In this document: one piece after another, positions 1 to 7,441 of the stretch
How the letters are laid out: each line of letters begins with the position of its first letter
Position numbering within the stretch: the first letter of the stretch is position 1
Origin: Roseateles amylovorans
Lineage (GTDB): Bacteria > Pseudomonadota > Gammaproteobacteria > Burkholderiales > Burkholderiaceae_C
Direction: 5' to 3'
Assembly: GCF_025398155.2 (NCBI RefSeq)
Contig: NZ_CP104562.2
Location: forward strand, 4,464,001-4,528,000
DNA length: 64,000 bases
Made by a program: the position numbers and the translations under genes
Notes under the pieces: model-generated
Database searches by the model: none
Seen by the model: only the letters and a program-made list of their open reading frames with translations
What the model was told of the DNA's origin: nothing

Positions 1-1
1 C

Positions 2-169
2 CCGTCCATCGAGAAGCAGTATGGGCAACCCATCAGCCACTGGATGACCCTGCTCAAGCAAGCGGGGCCGATGAAGCACATGGCGCTGGTCAATCTGCTG
101 AAGAATGACCACGCGATGGGACACGGCCATGCGAATGCGCTGGTGGCGGCCTTTCTCGCCGATCAATGA
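2..169 (+). CDS. DUF4287 domain protein, C-terminal fragment
   Basis: This is the 3' end of an open frame that enters from outside the window, with 55 residues visible before the TGA stop. The visible part has the pattern of the DUF4287 family: IEKQYGQPISHWMTLLK, then a central helix, then the GHGHANALVAAF ending. The family is a small helical domain of unknown function found in many proteobacteria, sometimes alone and sometimes next to a DUF5655 domain. Start codon, full length and upstream neighbours cannot be seen. The assignment rests on family pattern recognition only. Confidence 0.75.
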   Translation, partial: PSIEKQYGQPISHWMTLLKQAGPMKHMALVNLLKNDHAMGHGHANALVAAFLADQ

Positions 170-326
170 CCGGAGGCGATGGCGCTGGCGATGGTGAGGG
201 CGCGTCACCCGCGCGGGCTGTGACCGCCAAGTCGCGGACACAGCCATCGCCGCGGGCGTCGCCATCCATGCCCCCAGCACCCGCACCAGTCGGTGCGCCA
301 CGGCCGATGGCGACGTCGCAAACAAC

Positions 327-354
327 AAGGGCCCACGCTCTCACGTGGGCCCTT
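327..354 (-). terminator. Strong hairpin, terminator of the secreted protease-like gene
   Basis: A perfect 11-bp stem (AAGGGCCCACG pairing with CGTGGGCCCTT) closes a 6-base loop. Read on the minus strand it is followed by GTTGTTTGC, a modest T-rich tail, 46 bp beyond the stop codon of the minus-strand gene. On the plus strand it is followed by CTCATTTC, so it could also end transcripts of the DUF4287 gene. Confidence 0.75.
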
Positions 355-399
355 CTCATTTCAATCAGGCGCCGACATCAGGCGCCCGGATCGACCGGC

Positions 400-2763
400 T
401 CACGGCCGCCAGGTCAGCGTCGTCTTCTTGTTGACGTCGGTGGTCGAGCCCACGGTGGAGGTGGCGTCGACAAAGCCCGAGCGATAGCCGGCGGACAGGT
501 TCAGACCGGTGCCACGGTACTCCACGTCGCCATGGAGATTCAGCGTGCCTGACGCACCCTGGCTCGCTTCGAAGAAGCCGAGCGGGTAGAACGTCGTGCG
601 GACCTGCGCCGAACCCGACACGTTGAACGTGTTGTTGCCCCACGGGCTGCCGGTCACGCCGATGACGCTCAGGCCGCCGACGACCGCGCTGTCCGAGACC
701 GTACCGTTGGCCACGATGGCCTGGTCCTCGATGCGCGCATTGCCGGTCGCTCGTCCGCCGGTCAAGATCGAGGCGTAGGGGCCCACGTAGACGGTGGCCG
801 GCGTGCTGGACGGCGCGCAGCCGCCGCCGTTGCTGTGGCGCACGGTGCCGGTCGGGCAGAGGTCACGCTGACCGTTCTGGAAGCCCTGCGGCCAGGCATT
901 GGCCAGCTCGATCATGTAGGGATAGCGCCAGATCGTGCCGTAGGACTGGTCCCAGGTCACCGTCTTGAAGACCGACGGCGTCGCGCTCACCACCAGGAAC
1001 ACCGGCTCGCCGGCGCTGACACGGAAGGTCAGGTCCGCGTCCAGGCCCTTTTGCAGCGCGCTGTACCGGGCGGAGGTGAACTGCGAGTTGGTCGCCACCA
1101 GGCCCCAGCGGAAATCAGCGTCCGAACCGGTCTGGTTGATGCCGCGGAACTTCACCGTCACCGAGGTCGCACCCGCCACCGGATACAGACGGACGACGTT
1201 GTAGCCGAAGCGCTGCGGCGCCCCGTAGAACGGCGCGGTGAAGCGGCGGTTGGTCGCCCAGTTGGCATCCAGTGCTTCCAGCGGCATCAGGCGACGCATG
1301 CGCTCGGCCTTGTCGGTCAGCGTGATGTTGCCGTAGCTGCTGCGGAAGGCGTCGGGCGTGGCCTTGTAATCCCACACTACGTTGTGCATCGCCCAATCAC
1401 CGATGAAGTCATTGAGCTGCGACAGCGTCCAGCCGCGGGACTTCTGGATGTTGGTGAACGGATCCGCACCGGCGGTGGTCCAGATCTGCGTCACGGCTTC
1501 CGGACCGTACTTGTCCTTCAGGAACTCCATGAACTGCCAATTGCAATAGCGGTCGCGGGTGGAGCCCAGGTAGAGATGCGGCGCATTGGGCAGCATTTCG
1601 GAGCAATGCACATCGCTCCGGTACTCGGGCAACTGGTGTGGCGTGAAGTTGGCATGGCTCTCATGGATCCAGCCGCAGGTATTGGACTGGTTGCAGGCCA
1701 TGCCGCCGTTGTTGGTCGCCCAGGACTGCCAGCCGTGAGTGAACTCATGGGTCAGGCCCCAGTGGTCACGCAGCGCGGCCGGTGCGATCCACATGCCCAT
1801 GTGCAGGTTGCGCTGTGCATCCACCCAGGCGCCGCCGGTGAGTCCCCATCCAGAATGAATGTGGATGGCCGGCTTGATCTTGTCCGCCTTGTTGAAGTAC
1901 GGCTCCGGCATGTAGAGGTTGGAATCGAACAGGTACTTCCAGACCGTGTTCTCCAGCGTGTCCGCCGCCAAGGTCAGATCGGCCGCTGACAGGGTCTCGT
2001 CCGAATAGAAGGCGAAGTGCGCCGTCTCCTTGACCAGCTTGAAGGCCGCCTGCTCTGGATTGGGACCGCCCGCGCGCCAGGTGCCCGCCGTGACGGCCGG
2101 CTTCTGCGGCGTCCCCGTGAACCATTGGGTCAGCGTGGTGCCCTGGTCAACCGCCGCGGGTGCGGGTGCAGGTGCGGGTGCAGGTGCGGGTGCAGGTGCG
2201 GGTGCGGGTGCGGGTGCGGGTGCAGGCGCAGGCGCTGGCGCTGGCGCTGGCGCTGGTGCTGGTGCTGGTGCTGGTGCTGGTGCAGGTGCAGGTGCAGGTG
2301 CAGGTGCAGGTGCAGGTGCTGGTGCTGGTGCAGGTGCTGGTGCAGGTGCAGGTGCAGGTGCAGGTGCAGGTGCAGGTGCGGGTGCAGGTGCGGGTGCAGG
2401 TGCGGGTGCAGGGGCAGGTGCTGGCGCAGGTGCCGCGGTGGTTGTCGCGCAGAAGCCGACGGACTGGTTGGTCGCGTTCGCCGGGATCGTGCGATTCCAG
2501 GCGAAGCCCGACAGCACCAGCGACGTGCCGGCGCGCTTCCATTGCGCGTTCCAGACGTTGGACACGTTGCCGGCCACCGTCAGGGTGCCGCTCCAGACCA
2601 GGGGCGTGGCGTTCGGGTTCTTGACCTTCACCGTGGCGCAGTAGCCACCGCTCCACTTGTTGTTGACCACATAGCTCAGCTCGGCTGGTTGAGCGGCCTG
2701 GGCTGCCGTCGCGCAAAGCCCGGCGAGCACCAACCCTGCAGCCAGGGATGTCAATCGATGCAT
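400..2763 (-). CDS. Secreted CBM2-linker-zinc protease-like protein (Svx/AvrXca-like)
   Basis: The protein has 787 residues. The start was chosen at the ATG after GGAGG because it gives a clean signal peptide (MHRLTSLAAGLVLAGLCATA...AQA). Residues about 27-106 look like a family 2 carbohydrate-binding module with two bounding cysteines (C42, C105) and several Trp. Residues 111-202 are 46 consecutive Ala-Pro pairs. The catalytic-looking region follows, with HEFTH at 339-343 and IHESH at 366-370, so H339, H343 and E368 could bind zinc as in gluzincins. The C-terminal 120 residues are beta-rich and repetitive. HExxH, secretion and overall character recall the Svx/AvrXca virulence proteins (DUF6055-type) of plant-associated bacteria. 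That name is an inference from memory. A secreted enzyme acting on plant or polysaccharide-bound protein is plausible, but the substrate is unknown. Confidence 0.7.
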   Translation of the reverse strand: MHRLTSLAAGLVLAGLCATAAQAAQPAELSYVVNNKWSGGYCATVKVKNPNATPLVWSGTLTVAGNVSNVWNAQWKRAGTSLVLSGFAWNRTIPANATNQSVGFCATTTAAPAPAPAPAPAPAPAPAPAPAPAPAPAPAPAPAPAPAPAPAPAPAPAPAPAPAPAPAPAPAPAPAPAPAPAPAPAPAPAPAPAPAPAPAPAPAAVDQGTTLTQWFTGTPQKPAVTAGTWRAGGPNPEQAAFKLVKETAHFAFYSDETLSAADLTLAADTLENTVWKYLFDSNLYMPEPYFNKADKIKPAIHIHSGWGLTGGAWVDAQRNLHMGMWIAPAALRDHWGLTHEFTHGWQSWATNNGGMACNQSNTCGWIHESHANFTPHQLPEYRSDVHCSEMLPNAPHLYLGSTRDRYCNWQFMEFLKDKYGPEAVTQIWTTAGADPFTNIQKSRGWTLSQLNDFIGDWAMHNVVWDYKATPDAFRSSYGNITLTDKAERMRRLMPLEALDANWATNRRFTAPFYGAPQRFGYNVVRLYPVAGATSVTVKFRGINQTGSDADFRWGLVATNSQFTSARYSALQKGLDADLTFRVSAGEPVFLVVSATPSVFKTVTWDQSYGTIWRYPYMIELANAWPQGFQNGQRDLCPTGTVRHSNGGGCAPSSTPATVYVGPYASILTGGRATGNARIEDQAIVANGTVSDSAVVGGLSVIGVTGSPWGNNTFNVSGSAQVRTTFYPLGFFEASQGASGTLNLHGDVEYRGTGLNLSAGYRSGFVDATSTVGSTTDVNKKTTLTWRP
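2158..2433 (-). repeat. Hexanucleotide tandem array encoding (Ala-Pro)46
   Basis: This is 46 copies of a 6-bp unit, read on the plus strand as GGYGCN. The wobble bases occur in runs (blocks of GGTGCA, GGTGCT, GGCGCT and GGTGCG), which suggests slippage or unequal recombination duplicated neighbouring units. Changes in unit number stay in frame and only alter linker length. Confidence 0.97.
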
Positions 2764-3621
2764 GTTGTACCTCCACTGTTGAACACAATGACGTCGATCG
2801 CCTTCACCCGAGCCCCCGGGTCGCCGCGCCCGCCGCCACTGAATGCCCTTCGGCTGTGGTGGCGGCGGATCTTTCAAACGGTCGACCGTGCCCCGGCCTG
2901 CTCATGCCATGCGTCGAATGGCCAGCGCGCCATCGCGTCCTGGGCCCAACGCCGTCGAACGTCGCAGCGCGCTGAAGCGCTTCTTTCGGTCGTCTTGGTC
3001 TTTTTGCTGATGTCTACTGCCGGGGCGGGGTCATGACGCCGGAACACCTGGGTAGGTGTCGTCGACGCGGGGCGTGGCCATCGAGCCGGGCGCATGTTCA
3101 CCGTTCGGGGTCGGGCCTTGCCATTCCGATGGTGAGAATCCGTAATCGCGATGCCGACCGACCGGTTGCTTTGGAAGCGGTCCAGACCTGCGTTGCTGCT
3201 GGGAAGAAACGTCGATGACAACGCTCGACATTCCTGCAGATGTGTCGTGCCCGACTACCTGTCGTAACCAATAGGACCGTTCCGATCTGACCGGTGGAAT
3301 CGCGAACAGCACCAATGGCCCCCGAATGGGAGAGCCCCTACAGAGTCAGGAACGCATGGGCTTTGCAGGTGGCGGTATCGGCAGCGGTATCGGCAGCGGC
3401 AGCGGCATGGAGGCGATCTGCGTGAGGTGGCCAAAGGGCCGTTGCATGCGGTCGTCTGCGCGCGCACCGTGGCCAGATTGCAGAGGCTGCCAAAGGGGGC
3501 ATGGTGACAGGCGTCGCCCCCTCCTCTGGCCGATGTGCGGGCGTCGCTGAACGGGCAGGCTCCTACAATCCGCGCGCCCGCGCCTCCCCCATGGGCCGCG
3601 CCCCAACCCAGGAGCTCCTGC
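2764..3621. other. 858-bp spacer, no gene recognised
   Basis: This spacer lies between two divergent genes. Open frames here are short and lack family features or ribosome sites. A 12-bp tandem repeat (GGTATCGGCAGC, two copies plus a degenerate third) lies at 3374-3409. No clear promoter hexamers could be fixed. It presumably carries the promoters of both flanking genes. Confidence 0.5.
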
Positions 3622-4224
3622 ATGCCCGCCCCGATCGACTTCTATTTCGACTTTGCTTCGCCGTACGGCTACATCGCCGCGCAAACCATCGATGCCCTGG
3701 CGGAGCGCCATGGCCGCACGGTGAACTGGCATGCGATCGTGCTGGATGCCAATTTCCAATCGCTGGAGCGGATCCGCATTCCGACCAGCGTCATGCGCAG
3801 CGACTACATCCGGCGTGATGTCGAGCGTCTGGCGGCGTTCATGGGGGTGCCGTTCAAGACCCCCTCGTCGCTGGGGCTGCACACCGAGATGGCCGCCCGG
3901 CTGTTCCATTGGTTCAATGACCGTGACCCGGCGCAGGGCCGTGCGTTTGCGCAATGCGTCTACCGCGCCTATTTCCTCGAGGACCGCAACATTGCGCAGT
4001 TGGAGGTGCTGCAGGACCTGTGCTCGACCCAGCAGATGCCGCCGGCGGAGCTGCAGTCCCTGGTGAACGACAGCGCCGCGCGAGCCCGACTGAAGGCCGA
4101 GATCGATCTGGCGGAGGCCCGCGGCGTCTTTGGCTCGCCGTTCTTCATCGTGGAGGGCGAACGCTTCTGGGGCAACGACCGCCTGCCGCAACTCGAACGC
4201 TGGCTGGAACGCGGCCCGTACTGA
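3622..4224 (+). CDS. 2-hydroxychromene-2-carboxylate isomerase family protein (DsbA fold)
   Basis: The protein has 200 residues. The ATG was chosen because AGGAG lies about 8 bases upstream and the protein then starts directly with the first beta strand (IDFYFDFASPYGY). The family is the GST-kappa/DsbA-like thioredoxin fold. The SPYGY motif near residue 15 is where the GSH-contacting Ser sits in 2-hydroxychromene-2-carboxylate isomerase, the naphthalene-pathway enzyme. The C-terminal GVFGSPFFIVEGERFWGNDR is the conserved cis-proline and FWG segment. There is no CxxC motif, so it is not an oxidoreductase of the DsbA type. No aromatic degradation genes lie nearby, so the true substrate is uncertain. 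It stands alone, preceded by a long spacer and followed by a hairpin. Confidence 0.85.
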   Translation: MPAPIDFYFDFASPYGYIAAQTIDALAERHGRTVNWHAIVLDANFQSLERIRIPTSVMRSDYIRRDVERLAAFMGVPFKTPSSLGLHTEMAARLFHWFNDRDPAQGRAFAQCVYRAYFLEDRNIAQLEVLQDLCSTQQMPPAELQSLVNDSAARARLKAEIDLAEARGVFGSPFFIVEGERFWGNDRLPQLERWLERGPY

Positions 4225-4334
4225 GCCTCTGGGCCGACCGGCGATGGCCAGGCCTATGGCCGCCGTGAGGGCGGGCCGAGGGTTCGATGCCACAGCCGAT
4301 GTCGAGACCGACACGGCGACCGATGTGCTCCCTG

Positions 4335-4356
4335 ACGGCCGGTGTTTACCGGCCGT
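4335..4356 (+). terminator. Hairpin downstream of the isomerase gene
   Basis: A perfect 9-bp stem (ACGGCCGGT with ACCGGCCGT) closes a GTTT loop, about 110 bp after the isomerase stop. Only a weak T tail (TACTCC) follows, so termination is likely but not certain. Confidence 0.5.
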
Positions 4357-4446
4357 TACTCCATGTCGGCTGGGTAATGTGGGGTCGATGACGTCATCGC
4401 GCGGGTGGCGGGGCGCGTTGGAGCAGCAGGTCACCAAGGAGGCCCT

Positions 4447-4686
4447 ATGCGAGCCCTTCGATTTTCGGTTCTTGCGCTGGCGGCGCCGGTATTGGCGTCT
4501 GCGCTGAGCGGTTGCATCGTCGTTCCACCGCGTCACTATCACGGTGATGGTGGTGGCCACGGCCGTGGTTACGGCGAGTCCTACGGTCCGCCGCCGGTCT
4601 CGGGCTATGTCTGGATCGAGGGTTACTGGGACAACCGCGGCGGCCGCCGCAACTGGGTGGATGGCCACTGGGGCCCGCGACGCTGA
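4447..4686 (+). CDS. Small YXWGxW/WxxGYW-repeat lipoprotein
   Basis: The protein has 79 residues. The start follows AAGGAGG by four bases, an unusually strong ribosome site. A hydrophobic signal segment ends in the lipobox LSGC (about residue 22), so the mature protein is predicted to be a lipid-anchored periplasmic or outer-membrane protein. The mature part is His/Gly/Tyr-rich, then has the repeated pattern YVWIEGYWD...WVDGHWGPRR, typical of small beta- and gammaproteobacterial lipoproteins with WxxGxW repeats. Members of this group are of unknown or envelope-stress-related function. It is monocistronic. Confidence 0.85.
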   Translation: MRALRFSVLALAAPVLASALSGCIVVPPRHYHGDGGGHGRGYGESYGPPPVSGYVWIEGYWDNRGGRRNWVDGHWGPRR

Positions 4687-4734
4687 GCGAGCGCCGTGGC
4701 AACGCGCCACTGCCCCCACCCCAGCGAGGCCAGC

Positions 4735-4929
4735 AGGCCGAGAGATCAAGCGGAGCCATGAGATCCGGCTCCGCCGGGCTCACGGCTCGCCCCCCTGGGG
4801 GGCCGCCGTCAGGCGGTAGGGGGGGCCAAAGCCACCAGGCCGAGAGATCAAGCGGAGCCATGAGATCCGGCTCCGCCGGGCTCACGGCTCGCCCCCTGGG
4901 GGGCCGCCGTCAGGCGGTAGGGGGGGGCC
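4735..4929. repeat. 93-bp tandem direct repeat (two copies) with palindromic GC-rich core
   Basis: The two copies occupy 4735-4827 and 4837-4929, separated by AAAGCCACC. They are essentially identical apart from the length of a C run and a terminal G run. Each contains an imperfect inverted core (CCCCCTGGGGGG) and the inverted pair CCGCC/GGCGG, so each could fold on either strand. The array fills the gap between the convergent lipoprotein and kinase genes and may act as a bidirectional terminator. Confidence 0.95.
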
Positions 4930-4954
4930 GCCCCCAGGCGACACAGGGCCAAAT

Positions 4955-7441
4955 CTAGATTTGTTTGAATGCCATGACGGCCTGGTTGCGCAGGGTGCGC
5001 AGCAGGGACAGCTGCTTTTCATCCAGCACCACGCTGCCGGGCTCCGCCTTGTCGGCATAGATCATTGCAAACGGCGCGCCCCTCAGCGCCATCGGCAGCA
5101 CCAGAAAGCTGTGCGCCTTCGCGCTGCTGAGAAACCACTGCGGCAGCCGCTCCGCAATCCGCGGCTGCGATGCATCCGCGATCAGCGTGTCCACACCCTT
5201 GGTGCAGACCGCCGTGAACAGATCGGCCGCCACCCCCGGCATCACCCGCAACGGCACCTTGAACAAGGGCACCACCGCCTCCACCCCATCACCCAGGCCG
5301 AAGCGGCCCGTCAGCATTTCGGTCTTCGGATCCCGCAGGCAGAAGATGACCCGACGGAATCCGAGACCGCGGTACATGGTCTCCAGGATCATCCGGAGAA
5401 TCTCGTTGAGCTTGAAGCTCTCCACCATCGCATTGGTGATGTCCTGGATGCCGGCGGCCAGCGTGGCCGCTGCTTGTTCCGGCGAGATGGCATTCGCGGC
5501 CAAGCCAGCCACGCCCTCGTTCGCCACCACGACCGTCGCCTGCAACTGATGCGGCGCCAGGCTGTCCTCCGGCGACGGCGCAAGCGGTGCCAGCAGCCGC
5601 TGGGCCGGTGAATTCTTCGGCAGCTGGATGTCCATGGCCTGCGCCAGTTGGGTGAGCCGCTGACGGGCCTGATCGGCCGCGTTCTCGAAGGCCTTGGCCT
5701 CCACCCCCAGCGCCCGGGCATAGCGCTGCGCCATGGCCCTGACCTTGGCATGCGCCTCGGCAGGATCGCTGTGCAGGATCAGGTCGGCCACATCGTTGCT
5801 CGCCCGGCCAAGCCAGCGCATGCGGTCGGTGGCGTGTTCGATCAGACGGATGGGCGCATCGCCGTCCGGCCGACGCATGCTGCGTTGCAGGCTGTCCGGA
5901 AAGCCCCATTGCCGCGCCACGCCCAGCGCCAGATCCTCATAGCTCAGGCCCAGCACCTGGGCAGAGGCGGCCGCCTCGTTGACCGGCGGAGCGGCCTGTT
6001 CGCCCATGCCGCGCTCCGGCCGCACCAGCCGGCGCACCTGCTGCGCTTCTTCCGGCAGATAGAACTCCGACAGCAGGCGGCCCAGTCCCTGGAACATGGT
6101 GGCGAGGAAGGATTCCTCGTTCTCACGCGGGACCAGGCACAACTCCCGGGACAGCGAGCCCGCCATCAGCGAGCGCAGGAACTCCTCTTTGAGCCGCTGC
6201 GCATGCTGCTTGTTCTCCATCCGCTCCAGCAACACCAGCGACAAGGCGAGGTTGCGGATGCCGCCAAAGCCCACCAGCGCCACAGCGCGCGACACCGTGC
6301 TGATGTGCCCGCCCCCGGCATGGCTGAACTGCACCGTGTTGACCAGGCGCAGCAGCTTGTTGGTCAGCGCCACGTCCTTGAGGATTTCATTGGAGAGCGT
6401 GGTCAGGCTCTCGTTCTCCGATTGGGTCATGCGCTGGATCCGGGTCACCGAATCCGCCATGGCCGGGAAGTCGGTGCGGTGCCGCATGCGCCGCAACAGG
6501 AACTCCAGCGTGGCATTGCCGCCGTCGCCCACCGCCGGCACCTGCGCGGCCGGATGAAGCCAGGCGGCCAGCGCATCGTGGAAGGCCTTCGCGTCGGGCC
6601 AGCGGTGCGCGGCATCCCGCGACAGGCCGCGCAGCAGCACCGCACGCAGGGCATCGTCGCTGTCCGCGCCCAGGTCCGCCGGAGGATCGAGGTTCTGCTG
6701 CAACACCCGGCGCACCGCCCGCCAGGGATCGGGGTCGTAATTCAGGCGCTGACCGGAGAGCATCTCGGTCAGCATCACCGCCGCCGCGAAGACATCCATC
6801 ACCGGTGAGGCCGGCTCCCCGCGCGCCGCTTCCGGCGAGATGTAGCCCGGCGTGCCGACGATGCGATTGGGACGGCTGGCGCTGCCCTCGGTGATCGCAG
6901 CGGTCGCGCCGGCTGAGGTGGCGCCGCCCACACCGCCCACACTGCCCGCCCCGCCCGATCCAGACGCGCTCAGCCGGCCGGCGATGCCGAAGTCCATCAC
7001 CCGGGGACGGCCTTGCGCATCCAGCATCACATTGGTCGGCTTGAGGTCGCGGTGGACCACGCCGGCCTGATGCGCCGCATGCAGCCCATCCAGGATGCCC
7101 AGCATCATCCCCACGGCTTCGCGCGCCGGCAGCCGCCCACGCTGGCGCATGCGTTCCGCCAGGGTGCCGCCGGCCACGAATTCGAAGACCATGTAGGCCT
7201 GTCCGCCCTCCATGTCGGCCTCGAAGACCGGCACGATGTTGGGATGGGTCAGACGGCTGACCGCCCTCGCCTCATGCAGCCAGGCGTCGACACTGGCCCG
7301 GTCCGCTGCCTTGGTCAGGACCTTCAGCGCCACCTCGCGGTCCAGCCTCGGATCGTGGGCCAGCCACACCTGGGCCTGGGCGCCCTGCCCCAGACTGCGC
7401 AGCGGCCGGAAGCGCCCGACAGCCGGCGGCATGGCGTTCAT
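4955..7441 (-). CDS. Serine/threonine protein kinase with HDOD and GAF domains
   Basis: The protein has 828 residues. Residues about 8-290 form a complete Hanks-type kinase: glycine loop LGQGAQAQV (17-25), ATP lysine K40 in VALKVL, E57, catalytic HRDLKPTN (130-137) and DFG (150-152). The activation segment carries an unusual 30-residue Gly/Ser/Ala-rich insertion before GTPGYISPEA. Residues about 305-600 form an HDOD domain (a non-catalytic HD-related domain of signalling proteins), and the last 170 residues look like a GAF sensor domain. No transmembrane segment is seen, so it is probably cytoplasmic. The start codon overlaps the stop of the upstream pseudokinase gene (ATGA), which implies translational coupling and a shared pathway. 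Its targets are unknown. Confidence 0.9.
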   Translation of the reverse strand: MNAMPPAVGRFRPLRSLGQGAQAQVWLAHDPRLDREVALKVLTKAADRASVDAWLHEARAVSRLTHPNIVPVFEADMEGGQAYMVFEFVAGGTLAERMRQRGRLPAREAVGMMLGILDGLHAAHQAGVVHRDLKPTNVMLDAQGRPRVMDFGIAGRLSASGSGGAGSVGGVGGATSAGATAAITEGSASRPNRIVGTPGYISPEAARGEPASPVMDVFAAAVMLTEMLSGQRLNYDPDPWRAVRRVLQQNLDPPADLGADSDDALRAVLLRGLSRDAAHRWPDAKAFHDALAAWLHPAAQVPAVGDGGNATLEFLLRRMRHRTDFPAMADSVTRIQRMTQSENESLTTLSNEILKDVALTNKLLRLVNTVQFSHAGGGHISTVSRAVALVGFGGIRNLALSLVLLERMENKQHAQRLKEEFLRSLMAGSLSRELCLVPRENEESFLATMFQGLGRLLSEFYLPEEAQQVRRLVRPERGMGEQAAPPVNEAAASAQVLGLSYEDLALGVARQWGFPDSLQRSMRRPDGDAPIRLIEHATDRMRWLGRASNDVADLILHSDPAEAHAKVRAMAQRYARALGVEAKAFENAADQARQRLTQLAQAMDIQLPKNSPAQRLLAPLAPSPEDSLAPHQLQATVVVANEGVAGLAANAISPEQAAATLAAGIQDITNAMVESFKLNEILRMILETMYRGLGFRRVIFCLRDPKTEMLTGRFGLGDGVEAVVPLFKVPLRVMPGVAADLFTAVCTKGVDTLIADASQPRIAERLPQWFLSSAKAHSFLVLPMALRGAPFAMIYADKAEPGSVVLDEKQLSLLRTLRNQAVMAFKQI

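Noticed and set aside
2158..2433. CRISPR-like look of the repeated array
   Set aside because: The repeat is a continuous 6-bp unit without spacers and lies in a coding frame.
2017..3036. Open frames with Cys/Arg or Ala/Gly repeats opposite the Ala-Pro linker
   Set aside because: They are translations of the hexanucleotide array in other frames. The minus-strand frame has signal peptide, domains and a good ribosome site.
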